From positions 62,001 through 126,000 of the forward strand of contig NZ_BNAG01000004.1 in NCBI RefSeq assembly GCF_014653175.1: a stretch of DNA of 64,000 nucleotides. The letters are read 5' to 3'. The stretch is from Roseivirga thermotolerans. Lineage in GTDB: Bacteria > Bacteroidota > Bacteroidia > Cytophagales > Cyclobacteriaceae. The notes under the pieces were generated by a model. That model had not been told where the DNA came from and ran no database searches. It saw nothing but the letters and a program-made list of their open reading frames with translations. The position numbers and the translations under genes are program-made. Numbering within the stretch: position 1 is the first letter of the stretch; each line of letters starts with the position of its first letter. This document shows positions 34,586 to 44,249 of this stretch, in pieces.

Positions 34586-36961
34586 ATGTTTAAGAACCAC
34601 CTTCTTTCCATATTCAGAAATTTAAAGCGCAACAAAGGCTATGCTTCTATTAATATAATGGGGCTGGCCATTGGCTTTGCCGCAGCTACACTCATTGCGG
34701 TATATGTAAAAAGTGAGTTTACTTACGACAAGCACTATGCAGGCCATGAAAAGATTTACCGACTCAGTGCCGAGCGTTTTGCTCTTTCTTCTATAGCCAT
34801 TCTCAATCAGTTGAAGAGTAATATTGCTGCGGTAGAGGAGGTGGTAAACATAATGCCAAACCCTTCGGCCAGTTTAACCACAACTTCCGGAAAAAGTCTG
34901 GCGGTCAAAGACTACTTCTATACTACGGAAGGCTACAGCCGGGTATTTAGCCATCAGTTTATTTTGGGCAATGCTGAAACAGCGCTTGCCAAGCCCAATG
35001 GGCTTATACTTACTGCTTCTATGGCTCAAAAACTCTACGGCCGGGACAACCCGATTGGTGAAAAAGTTCGGGTTAATTCACAAATTTCGGCCGATGACTT
35101 TGAAGTGACCGGAGTTATTGCCGATCTGCCCTCCAATACCACACTTACTTTTTCAGCATTGGGCCGGCTACCCCGCGAGTTTGAAGACAGGGTAAAAGAT
35201 AATTTTTCGTTTACCACCGGGTATAGCTACATGAAACTTGCTACGCCAATAGCCTCCAATGATTTATTGGCGGCTGTTGAGGAAGTAATGTTGCCTTTGG
35301 ATTATCAGAGACATGGTAGTGGAAAATCTATCGAAGAGTTTACATCCGGTTATTCATCGGGTTTGGTGGTGATGCCCCTGGCCGATGTCCACCTACAGTC
35401 CAATGTTCAGTTTGAGGCTTCGGAGCCGGGCAATGCCAAATACCTCTTTGTGTTTATGTGCATTGCTGTTTTTATTATCGTTTTGGCGGCCATTAACTAT
35501 GTGAACCTGGCTACCGCCCAGGCATCGAAGAGAGCCAAGGAGATTGGTGTTCGCAAGGTACTTGGTTCGGTAAAGAATCAGCTGGTTGCTCGTTTCATAA
35601 CCGAGTCGGCCGTGGTTGCGCTGGTGGCCGTACTTTTGGGCTTTGGTTTGGCCGAAGGGTCGCTAAAGTTGCTCAGAAATGCGGGTTTCTCTCAGTTCGA
35701 TACCAACGTATTTGAATACTCCGGGCTGGTATTAGTTATGCTTGCAGTAGCGTTGCTCACCGGTTTGCTTGCCGGTGTTTATCCGGCTTTTTATTTAACT
35801 GCTTTTAAGCCCTCTGCGGTGTTAAAAGGAGACTATACGGCAGGTTCGGGGAATAGGGCTTTTAGAAATGGGCTGGTTGTTTTTCAGTTTGTGGTAAGTC
35901 TTTCGCTGGCTATTTTCTCTGTTTTTGTTTCTCAACAGCTTCATTTCAGTCTCAAAAAAGATATTGGTTTCGATAAAGCCAATGTGCTTTTAATAGATAA
36001 CACCAAGTTTCAACTTGGGGAGAATGTAGAAACTTTTCGTTCAGAGTTATTGGCCAAACCGGTTATTAGTGGTGTAGGCTTTAGCCATTACCAACTTACC
36101 AATCTGCCTCTTTCAGGTATGATTGAAAATGGAGTTGAAAACGCTGAATACCAGCGAATTCAATACAAGTATACCGATGCGGCTTATGCGCGCCTAATGG
36201 GTTTTGAGTTGGTAGAAGGTAGTTTTTTTGATGAGGAGCTAGACGGAGACCGAACTTCTATGCTGGTGAATGAAACACTGGCCAAGAATCTGGGAGGGCA
36301 CGTACTTGGCCGAAAGTTCGATGCCAATTTTAATGGAAAGGATGTGGAGATTGTGGGAGTGATCAAAGACTTTCATTACGAAGGTTTTCGCAAGGCTATA
36401 GGCCCTGTGGCTTTTTTTGGAAGACCGTATCCCTCTTTGGTTTCGGTGAAGTTTGAGGGCACCTTGCAGGAGGCAGCCACTGCGGCTGAGCAGGTATATA
36501 GCCAGTTTACTTCCGAACCGTTCGATTATCAGCTGTTTGAACAATCGTTCGATGAGCTTTTCCACAAAGAGAAACAACTAGGGCAGGTCATTAATTTATT
36601 CACGGCTTTGGCTGTTTTTGTGGCTGTTCTCGGATTAATAGGGCTTATTAGTTACACTCTCGATCAACGGGTTAAAGAGATTGGTATTCGCAAAGTATTA
36701 GGGGCTTCGGTTCGGCAAATTCTAGCTATGCTCAGCAAAGAAATGCTTCGGCTTATTGTGCTGGCTTTTCTTACGGCTATTCCGCTTTCCTATTTTGTGG
36801 TAAACAGCTGGATGGCCGAGTTTGCCTATCACATTCCCATAAGTATACTTCCATTTATTTGGGTAGGGGCCATTGCTCTTGTAACCATTCTTGCGGTTGT
36901 GGTGGCCCGTTCGCTGGGAGTAGTCATGTCTAATCCTGTAAAAGCACTTAGAACGGAATAA
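34586..36961 (+). CDS. FtsX/MacB-type ABC permease 2
   Basis: Second member of the array, 791 residues, with the start codon two bases after permease 1. The N-terminal helix is INIMGLAIGFAAATLI; the first core carries KEIGVRKVLGSVKNQL and the second VKEIGIRKVLGASVRQIL, and the end is SNPVKALRTE. The periplasmic domains are as divergent from permease 1 as from the others, so the paralogues probably differ in client rather than in mechanism. No frame breaks are seen. It is separated from permease 3 by 17 bases. Confidence 0.93.
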   Translation: MFKNHLLSIFRNLKRNKGYASINIMGLAIGFAAATLIAVYVKSEFTYDKHYAGHEKIYRLSAERFALSSIAILNQLKSNIAAVEEVVNIMPNPSASLTTTSGKSLAVKDYFYTTEGYSRVFSHQFILGNAETALAKPNGLILTASMAQKLYGRDNPIGEKVRVNSQISADDFEVTGVIADLPSNTTLTFSALGRLPREFEDRVKDNFSFTTGYSYMKLATPIASNDLLAAVEEVMLPLDYQRHGSGKSIEEFTSGYSSGLVVMPLADVHLQSNVQFEASEPGNAKYLFVFMCIAVFIIVLAAINYVNLATAQASKRAKEIGVRKVLGSVKNQLVARFITESAVVALVAVLLGFGLAEGSLKLLRNAGFSQFDTNVFEYSGLVLVMLAVALLTGLLAGVYPAFYLTAFKPSAVLKGDYTAGSGNRAFRNGLVVFQFVVSLSLAIFSVFVSQQLHFSLKKDIGFDKANVLLIDNTKFQLGENVETFRSELLAKPVISGVGFSHYQLTNLPLSGMIENGVENAEYQRIQYKYTDAAYARLMGFELVEGSFFDEELDGDRTSMLVNETLAKNLGGHVLGRKFDANFNGKDVEIVGVIKDFHYEGFRKAIGPVAFFGRPYPSLVSVKFEGTLQEAATAAEQVYSQFTSEPFDYQLFEQSFDELFHKEKQLGQVINLFTALAVFVAVLGLIGLISYTLDQRVKEIGIRKVLGASVRQILAMLSKEMLRLIVLAFLTAIPLSYFVVNSWMAEFAYHIPISILPFIWVGAIALVTILAVVVARSLGVVMSNPVKALRTE

Positions 36962-36978
36962 AACTCAAAAACAACATC

Positions 36979-39381
36979 ATGCTTAAAAATTACTTAAAAA
37001 CGCTTTTTAGAAACTTTGTCAGGAACAAGGTCTTTACGCTCATTAACATTTTTGGGCTCACTCTGGGAATAACCTGCTCCCTCATTATGTTTCTCATTGT
37101 TAAGCAGGAAGTAAGTTTTAATCGTTACCATGCCAATCTGGACCATATCTATCGTATTGGGCATATTGATATTGAAAATGGGAGAGAATATACTGGTGGA
37201 GGAATTCCGCTGGTTATGCCTGCTTCAGTAAAAGAAGAGATTGTTGGAATAAAGGAAGTCACGCTTATTTCTCACGAACGCTATGGGCTTATATCAGTAA
37301 ACAGGGCCAACGGAGATGTTTCTCATTATGAGGAAGATCCTGAGTTGGTTTATGTGGAACCTAACTTTTTTGATGTGTTTACCTGGCCTACTTTGGAAGG
37401 AACCGTTGGTGGTAACACACTGGAGCAGCCCAATGTGGTAGCGCTTACTAAAAAGCTGGCCGATAAATATTTTCCGGGGCAGTCGGCCGTTGGTCAAACC
37501 ATTCGGCTCGATAAGTCTACGGACTTAAAGGTTGTAGCCGTTTTGGAAGATGCACCGGCCAATTCAGACTTTCCGTTTGGCATCTTCATTTCCATGGAAA
37601 CCAAAAAGCGGAGAAACCCCAACGAGTTCAATCGCTGGGGGAGTATTTCGAGCGATAATGTAGCCTTTGTGCTATTGGAAGACCATGTGAGTCCGGAGCA
37701 GATCGAAGCTCAGTTTCCGGACTTTACCGAAAAGCACTGGAACAAAGAAACTCGCGAGACCCGCACTTTTGTGCTTTCCTCACTCAAAGATTATCATTTC
37801 GATGAGCGCTTTAACACCTTTAGCCAGCGCACGGCACCTAAGTCTATGCTCATTGCCTATGTGATTATTGGTGCCTTTCTTATCGTAACTGCCTGTGTGA
37901 ACTTCATTAATATGTCTACAGCCATGTCGGTAAAGAGGGGCAAGGAAGTGGGTGTTCGCAAAGTGCTTGGAGGGAGCCGCAAATCTCTGGTGCTTCGGTT
38001 TTTAGGAGAAACTTTTGCCATTACGTTACTGGCCCTTTTACTCTCTACGGCTATTACCGAAAGGCTTTTGCCTTTGGTAATTGAAGATTTCATTGGAATA
38101 GAAGTGCCTTTCAATCCTATTAAGGAGCCTATTATACTCGGCTATTTGCTGGCTACCTTGCTTACGGTTTCTCTGTTGGCAGGTTTATATCCGGCCTTGG
38201 TGCTTTCGGGTACTCGCCCCATTTTGGCCTTAAAAGGTTCTATGATTCATAATAAGGGAGGGCTTTTTTTTAGAAGGTTTCTGGTGTTCTTTCAGTTTCT
38301 TATTTGTCAGCTGCTCATCTTCGGTACGGTAGTGGCCTTGATGCAAATCAACTTTTTCATGTCTGTAGACATGGGCTATGACAAGGAGTGGATATTGAAC
38401 ATAGGACTTGCCCGTAAGGATAAACAGGCTTTGGACCTTTGGGATTCGGAAATTCAGAACATTCCGGGGGTTAAATCGCACTCGTTCAACTTCACCCCTC
38501 CGTTTTCAGGCTCTGTTTCAGCCACAGATGTTTATGTCTATGCCAACGATAGCGCAGTAGACCGGTTTACTACTCATGTGAAAATGGCCGATGATCGCTA
38601 CTTAGAAACGTATGGTCTTAAACTGCTGGCCGGAAAGTGGCTGAACGATAGCGACACGGTAAACCAATTTGTGGTTAATGAAACCTTTCTCAAGGAGGTA
38701 GGACTGGAGCCGGAAGAGGCCATCTTTAAAACCATAGAGATATGGGATAAACGTGCCCCCATAGTTGGTGTGGTTAAGGACTATCACACGGGTAGGCTCG
38801 ATAGTGCAATAGAACCCGTGGCTATGTTCAACGACAGGAGAAACTACAGAAACCTGGGGGTGAGGGTTACGGCTGCCAATGCCAGTGATGTGGTGAATTC
38901 GCTCAAAAATATTTGGTACCAGATAAATGAAGAGTATGAGTTTAACTACAGGTATGTAGACCAGCATATTGTAGAGTATTATGAGTTTGAGCGCAAAATG
39001 TCTCAGATGCTTACGGTATTTGCTTTCATAGCCATTTTCATTGGCTGTCTTGGACTCTATGGCCTGGTCTCATTCATGGCCAATCAAAAGGCCAAAGAGA
39101 TTGGTATTCGAAAGGTGCTGGGAGCTTCGGTGCAACACATAGTGGGGCGCTTTTCGCTGGAGTTTGTTGTGCTAGTAGGGCTGGCCTTTTTGGTGGCAAC
39201 ACCATTTGCTTATTGGTTCATGAATAACTGGCTTCAGAACTATGAATATAGCATTAGTATTGGCCCTCTCATTTTTGTGGTGAGCCTGGTTACTTCTGTG
39301 GTTATAGCTATGGTTACTACGGGCTATCGCTCCTTAAGAGCAGCTACTACCAATCCTGTTCAATCCTTAAGAGACGAATAA
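36979..39381 (+). CDS. FtsX/MacB-type ABC permease 3
   Basis: An 800-residue paralogue with the standard layout: N-terminal helix INIFGLTLGITCSLIMFL, first core KEVGVRKVLGGSRKSL, second core KEIGIRKVLGASVQHI, and end TNPVQSLRDE. It resembles permease 1 most in the middle and last helices (LVSFMANQKAKEIG), so these two may be the closer pair. Its stop codon overlaps the next start by one base (TAATG), a common sign of translational coupling. Confidence 0.93.
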   Translation: MLKNYLKTLFRNFVRNKVFTLINIFGLTLGITCSLIMFLIVKQEVSFNRYHANLDHIYRIGHIDIENGREYTGGGIPLVMPASVKEEIVGIKEVTLISHERYGLISVNRANGDVSHYEEDPELVYVEPNFFDVFTWPTLEGTVGGNTLEQPNVVALTKKLADKYFPGQSAVGQTIRLDKSTDLKVVAVLEDAPANSDFPFGIFISMETKKRRNPNEFNRWGSISSDNVAFVLLEDHVSPEQIEAQFPDFTEKHWNKETRETRTFVLSSLKDYHFDERFNTFSQRTAPKSMLIAYVIIGAFLIVTACVNFINMSTAMSVKRGKEVGVRKVLGGSRKSLVLRFLGETFAITLLALLLSTAITERLLPLVIEDFIGIEVPFNPIKEPIILGYLLATLLTVSLLAGLYPALVLSGTRPILALKGSMIHNKGGLFFRRFLVFFQFLICQLLIFGTVVALMQINFFMSVDMGYDKEWILNIGLARKDKQALDLWDSEIQNIPGVKSHSFNFTPPFSGSVSATDVYVYANDSAVDRFTTHVKMADDRYLETYGLKLLAGKWLNDSDTVNQFVVNETFLKEVGLEPEEAIFKTIEIWDKRAPIVGVVKDYHTGRLDSAIEPVAMFNDRRNYRNLGVRVTAANASDVVNSLKNIWYQINEEYEFNYRYVDQHIVEYYEFERKMSQMLTVFAFIAIFIGCLGLYGLVSFMANQKAKEIGIRKVLGASVQHIVGRFSLEFVVLVGLAFLVATPFAYWFMNNWLQNYEYSISIGPLIFVVSLVTSVVIAMVTTGYRSLRAATTNPVQSLRDE

Positions 39382-41765
39382 TGATAGCGCACTACCTGAA
39401 AACTTCTTTCCGGGCCTTAAGGAAAAATCCACTGCTTTCCACCTTAAATATTGTGGGCTTAAGTGTTGGCCTGGGGTGCTTTTTAGTCATAGTCACTTAC
39501 CTCTATCAGGAAAATACCTATGAGAAAGGGTTTACAGATTATGATAGAATTTATAGGCTGGAAGAGGAGTTTTTGGGTATGGGCAGGACGGCCTGGTCTA
39601 CCAGTAATCTGCAGTATAAACTCAATGAGATTCCTGAAATAGAAAGCTATGTAAGACTGTCTGTCGATCAGGGCAATGAAGGCAAAGCTATAAATGGTGA
39701 AAAAATCATAAAAATGCCTAAAGTGCTGAAAGCCACGGATGGGTTGTTTGAGGTATTTGATTTTTCCTTGCAGCAAGGAGATGTAGCCCGGGCTATTGAC
39801 GGTCCTAATAAAGCGGTGCTGACAAAAGACTTTGCCCGCAGGCTGTTTGCCACGGAAGATGTGATGGGCAAAACATTTGAGTACATGGGTAAAGAGCTTA
39901 TGGTAACCGGTGTTTTGGCCGATCAGGTGTTCGAAACACACCTGAAGTTCGACTTTATTTCCAGTAACCTGTACAATCCGGAATATACTGACAAGCGTTG
40001 GTGGGGCATTGGTGGATACATTTACATAAAAACTACGGAGCCATTGAAGCCGCAACTCCTTAATAAGCAGCTCGATGAGATTTCTAAGACCTATGTTTAT
40101 CCGGTGGTTAACAATAGCGAGCTGAGTGCAGAGGAATGGCTGTCTTCGGCCAATAAAATTCAATTCTTCGCCAAACCAATACGAGACATCTATTTGGGTA
40201 GCAATGAGAAGTTTGAGATAGGGACCAATGGAGACAAACAGACACGGGTAACCCTTTCCATTATTGGAGTTTTTATTCTGGTTATTGCTATCATCAATTT
40301 TATGAATTTAACCACGGCTCGTTCATCTCTACGCACCAAAGAGATTGGACTCAGGAAGGTGTTGGGTACCCGAAGAGGCCATTTGGTGTTTCAGTTTCTT
40401 ACCGAGTCTACGCTTATTACTTTGTTTGCGGCCCTTATAGGGGCAGGCTTATCTGAACTGTTTATCACCCTGCTCAATCAGAAATTAGGAGAGGTGATTG
40501 GTCTTTCCATACTGAGTTATCCAATGCTCGGTGTTTACATTTTGCTGGGGGTATTGGTGGTAGGTTTTTTGGCTGGCATTTATCCGGCTTTCTATCTGTC
40601 GTCCGTTAAAATGATTCCGTTGCTCAAAGGAATGAAGCTTGGGCAAGTATTGAACCTGGGCAATGCACGAACCTTAAGAAACGGTCTGGTAGTGTTGCAG
40701 TTTACTATATCTTCTACACTCATTATTGGTTCATACTTTGTGTATAGCCAGTTGCAACACTTAAAGTCAGTCGATGTTGGTTTCGATAAAGAGCAGGTTC
40801 TGGTGATTTCGCATTCGTTTGACGCTACAGTCAATTTAGAGGCTCTTAGAAATGAATTATTGACAGTTCCCGGAGTTGAGCAAGCTAGTTTTAACAGCCG
40901 TCTGCCGGCCGATAGGTCTGCCAATATAATGTCTACCATGTTGGGGCCTGAAAAATCCGTGGCATTCAATGCCTTTCAGGTCGACCCGTATTATGCCGAA
41001 ACGCTGGGGCTACAGCTTTTGCAAGGCAAGTGGTTTTCTCCGGGCCAATCGGTAAGCGATTCTCTGGTAGTGCTTAATAGGGCAGGTTTAGAAGCCGTGG
41101 GTCTGGAAGGGGATCCCGTTGGTCAGGTGTTTGGTAACTACTGGCGAGTAATAGGGGTGGTAGAAGATTTTATAGTAGACAATTACCGTGAGCAAATAGG
41201 GCCGGCCATTATGACCTATGATCAGTCCAGTCCCGGTCAACTGGCCATTAAGCTGAACTCGCAAAACGTGGCAGCTACTCTAGCTTCTGTGCAGAAAGTG
41301 TGGGAAGGGCTTATGGCAGGTCCATTCGAATATAAGTACCTCGATCAGAATTTTACCGAGATTTTAAACAAGGAAAAGCAGAATGCCGATGCAGTGTTGG
41401 TGTTTACTATTCTGGCCATTTTCATTAGTTGCCTTGGGCTGTTTGGTTTGGCTGCTTTTATGGCCGATCAGCGGGCTCATGAGTTTGGTATAAGAAAAGT
41501 ACTCGGAGCGAGTGTTGCGGATATAGTCAGGAACTTTGGTTTTGACTTTACCCGACTCATAGTCCTGGCCTTTGTGGTGGCAATTCCTGTGTCTGTTTAT
41601 GCAGTTAACCTCTGGCTCAACGGTTACGCCAATCGTATAGAGTTGGGTGTTTGGGGGTTTGTTATTGCCGCTTTGCTTTCCTTTGGTATAGCATTTCTCA
41701 CCATTGCCTTTCAATCCCTCAAAGCGGGTCGCCTTAACCCGGTAAAAACCTTAAGAAACGAATAA
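39381..41765 (+). CDS. FtsX/MacB-type ABC permease 4
   Basis: A 794-residue paralogue whose start overlaps the stop codon of permease 3. The first core reads KEIGLRKVLGTRRGHL; the second has HEFGIRKVLGASVADIV instead of the usual KEIGIRK, a divergence in the coupling helix that contacts the ATPase. The end is LNPVKTLRNE. A matching ending, PVETLRNE, survives as a scar before permease 6 at 44.2 kb, which suggests that a relative of this gene was once there. Confidence 0.92.
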   Translation: MIAHYLKTSFRALRKNPLLSTLNIVGLSVGLGCFLVIVTYLYQENTYEKGFTDYDRIYRLEEEFLGMGRTAWSTSNLQYKLNEIPEIESYVRLSVDQGNEGKAINGEKIIKMPKVLKATDGLFEVFDFSLQQGDVARAIDGPNKAVLTKDFARRLFATEDVMGKTFEYMGKELMVTGVLADQVFETHLKFDFISSNLYNPEYTDKRWWGIGGYIYIKTTEPLKPQLLNKQLDEISKTYVYPVVNNSELSAEEWLSSANKIQFFAKPIRDIYLGSNEKFEIGTNGDKQTRVTLSIIGVFILVIAIINFMNLTTARSSLRTKEIGLRKVLGTRRGHLVFQFLTESTLITLFAALIGAGLSELFITLLNQKLGEVIGLSILSYPMLGVYILLGVLVVGFLAGIYPAFYLSSVKMIPLLKGMKLGQVLNLGNARTLRNGLVVLQFTISSTLIIGSYFVYSQLQHLKSVDVGFDKEQVLVISHSFDATVNLEALRNELLTVPGVEQASFNSRLPADRSANIMSTMLGPEKSVAFNAFQVDPYYAETLGLQLLQGKWFSPGQSVSDSLVVLNRAGLEAVGLEGDPVGQVFGNYWRVIGVVEDFIVDNYREQIGPAIMTYDQSSPGQLAIKLNSQNVAATLASVQKVWEGLMAGPFEYKYLDQNFTEILNKEKQNADAVLVFTILAIFISCLGLFGLAAFMADQRAHEFGIRKVLGASVADIVRNFGFDFTRLIVLAFVVAIPVSVYAVNLWLNGYANRIELGVWGFVIAALLSFGIAFLTIAFQSLKAGRLNPVKTLRNE

Positions 41766-41778
41766 ACCACTTTCAACT

Positions 41779-44154
41779 ATGTTTAGAAATTATCTATCTA
41801 CAACCCTGAGAAAGCTAAGAAAGCAAAGGTTTTTTACCATTATTAATATACTCGGATTGACCATTGCCTTAACGGCCTGCTGTCTGATAGCTCTGTTTGT
41901 TCGAGATGAATTGAGTTTCGATCGGTTTCATGAAGATTTTGAGAACATCTATAGGCTCAATAGTCTTAGAGGAGAAGAGCAGTCTATTTCTGGTTATGCA
42001 TATGCCGACTTTATAGAATATGTTGATGAAAGAGTGCCTGAAGTTTCTTCTTATGCCCGGATTGTAAGAGGAGGTGCTCTTAATCTGTTAGAGAGTGATA
42101 ACAATGAGTTTTATTCTAAGTCTTTGATTTATGTAGAATCGAACTTTCTAGAGTTTTTCTCTTTCGATTTACTGCAGGGTAATGCTCATACTGCTCTATC
42201 GAACCCATATGCAATGGTTGTTACTGAGAGTTTGGCCAATAAACTCTTTGGAGAACAGAGCGCATTAGGAAAGGAGGTTTTAATAAACAAAGAGCAAACC
42301 TATGTGGTCTCTGGTGTTGTAAAGGACCCTCCAAAAAATAGCTCCATCCAATTTGAAACACTCTTGCCTATTAAACCCGAGCAAGTAGAAAACACCTTCA
42401 GTGAAGGTTATTTATCAGGTAATATCAATTTTGTAAAGTTAAACCCAAATGCTTCTTTGGCTCAGGTAGAGCAGTCGATTAACAAGGTAAAGGAAGTACC
42501 AAACTATGGTGTGGTTCTTGAAACTACTAACTTCCGACTGATGCCATTGGCAGATCAGCGTCTTAGAAGTGGGTATGATCAGGATACCTTGCTCTTTTCT
42601 GATATCAGGATGGTTTATCTCTTTGGATCTATCGGCTTGGTGATTCTGATATTAGCAATTATCAACTATGTCAATCTGGTAACTGCGCAATCGCTGCAAC
42701 GAGCCAAGGAAATAGGATTGAGAAAGGTGATAGGTGCAAATAAAGCGCATTTAGCTTGGCTTCAAGTATTTGAATCTATTGTCATTACTACCATCTCATT
42801 AGTGTTTGCCTTTGCAGTGACGGAAAGATTAATTCCTCTTTTTAATTCGCTGACTTCCAAGGATGTGTCTGTTAGCTACTTTAGTTCGGAGTTTTTGGTG
42901 TTAATTCCTTTGTCAGGAGTTTTTCTAGGGGCATTAGCTGCTCTTTATCCATCAATTAGAACATCCAAAGTTAGCCCATTGGTATTAGTTGGGCGTCCTC
43001 AAGGTAAACTATGGAATGACCAGCGGATTAAAAAGGCGCTTATGCTCGTGCAGTTTTCAGCGGCCATTATTCTCTTACTGGTCACCTTTACCATGAGAAG
43101 TCAAATGAGGTTTTTGGAGAACTCCAAAGTTGGGTTCGAAAAGGAACTACTTATCAATGTTCCACTTTTCAAAGATCAGAAAGATTACCATGCCATATTG
43201 AAGTCGGAGGTGTCCAAGATTAAAGGTATTTACTCAGCCTCTGTGACCGACTGGATGATTGGTGGTTATACCTCTTCAACCAAATATACAGAAGCTCCAG
43301 ACCAAGACTCTAGGGAGAGGCCTCCGAAATCAAGCGTTACTAGGGTCTCAGCAGATGAGTCAATTCTAAGTACTTTACAGGTTGAGGTTGTAGAGGCATT
43401 AGAAGAGTTTAATTATAATAAGCTCGACTCTACACAATTGGTGGTTACGGAGTCAATAGTTAATGAACTAGGTTGGGAAGATGGAATCTTGGGTAAGTCA
43501 CTCTTTGAGTATACTGGTAAGTCGCATAAAGTAGTGGCTGTAATTAAAGATTTTCACTCTCATAACTTTAAAAAGGCTATAGAGCCGACTACCATTCAGC
43601 TTATGGATGAAAGCTATGGCAACGAGGATTTATTGATACGCTTAGAGAGTGAGCAGCACCAGGAAACACTTAAAGAAGTAGCAGAAGTCTATGAAAGAAT
43701 TGCAGATAGGCCTTTTGAATACTCTTATATAAGTGATGTGCTTAATAGGTATTATAAAACCGAATCTGATCAGATCTTGCTTTTCAATGTTTTCTCCACC
43801 CTGGCTATGTGTATTTCATTGCTGGGTCTTTTGGGGATGATCTCTTTTGTAGCTCAGCAGAGAAGGAAAGAAATCAGCATCAGAAAAGTATTGGGAGCCA
43901 CATTGAGTTACCTCGTCCTTCTTCTGAACAAGGGCTTCATCAAATTGGCACTGATCGCCTTTATAGTTTCTGTTCCGGTTGCGTATTACGCTTCCGAAAA
44001 ATGGTTAGAAAGCTTCATGTACCGAGTGGAGGTTAGCCCTGGGGTTTATATTGCCACGCTTGTTGGGTTTATTCTAATCAGTAGTTTGGTCACACTGAGT
44101 CAATCGCTCAAAGTATCCAGAGAGAATCCAGCAGATGTACTGAGAGATGAGTAA
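41779..44154 (+). CDS. FtsX/MacB-type ABC permease 5
   Basis: A 791-residue paralogue with N-terminal helix IINILGLTIALTACCLIAL, first core KEIGLRKVIGANKAHL and second core KEISIRKVLGATLSYL. The end SRENPADVLRDE is shared with permease 6, and its coding DNA looks more AT-rich than that of permeases 1-4 (sampled lines at about 35-40% GC against 43-47%). Genes 5 and 6 therefore look like a separate duplicated pair added to the array. The gap to permease 6 holds a remnant of another permease. Confidence 0.92.
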   Translation: MFRNYLSTTLRKLRKQRFFTIINILGLTIALTACCLIALFVRDELSFDRFHEDFENIYRLNSLRGEEQSISGYAYADFIEYVDERVPEVSSYARIVRGGALNLLESDNNEFYSKSLIYVESNFLEFFSFDLLQGNAHTALSNPYAMVVTESLANKLFGEQSALGKEVLINKEQTYVVSGVVKDPPKNSSIQFETLLPIKPEQVENTFSEGYLSGNINFVKLNPNASLAQVEQSINKVKEVPNYGVVLETTNFRLMPLADQRLRSGYDQDTLLFSDIRMVYLFGSIGLVILILAIINYVNLVTAQSLQRAKEIGLRKVIGANKAHLAWLQVFESIVITTISLVFAFAVTERLIPLFNSLTSKDVSVSYFSSEFLVLIPLSGVFLGALAALYPSIRTSKVSPLVLVGRPQGKLWNDQRIKKALMLVQFSAAIILLLVTFTMRSQMRFLENSKVGFEKELLINVPLFKDQKDYHAILKSEVSKIKGIYSASVTDWMIGGYTSSTKYTEAPDQDSRERPPKSSVTRVSADESILSTLQVEVVEALEEFNYNKLDSTQLVVTESIVNELGWEDGILGKSLFEYTGKSHKVVAVIKDFHSHNFKKAIEPTTIQLMDESYGNEDLLIRLESEQHQETLKEVAEVYERIADRPFEYSYISDVLNRYYKTESDQILLFNVFSTLAMCISLLGLLGMISFVAQQRRKEISIRKVLGATLSYLVLLLNKGFIKLALIAFIVSVPVAYYASEKWLESFMYRVEVSPGVYIATLVGFILISSLVTLSQSLKVSRENPADVLRDE

Positions 44155-44176
44155 TTATGTTCCCATATCGACATAG

Positions 44177-44236
44177 CTCATTCCGATCATCAAATTAACG
44201 AGAACCTACCCTGTAGAAACTTTACGAAACGAATAA
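44177..44236 (+). pseudogene. Remnant of an FtsX-permease 3' end
   Basis: In one frame this short stretch reads LIPIIKLTRTYPVETLRNE and then a stop at 44234-44236. The ending PVETLRNE is the terminus typical of these permeases (permease 4 ends PVKTLRNE). The following AATAAACCACTATCAACCATG nearly repeats the sequence after permease 4. It is best read as the leftover of a deleted or rearranged permease gene. Confidence 0.6.
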
Positions 44237-44249
44237 ACCACTATCAACC

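Noticed and set aside
39483-40163. 226-codon antisense frame within permease 4
   Set aside because: Shadow of a well-supported permease; no signal or motif.
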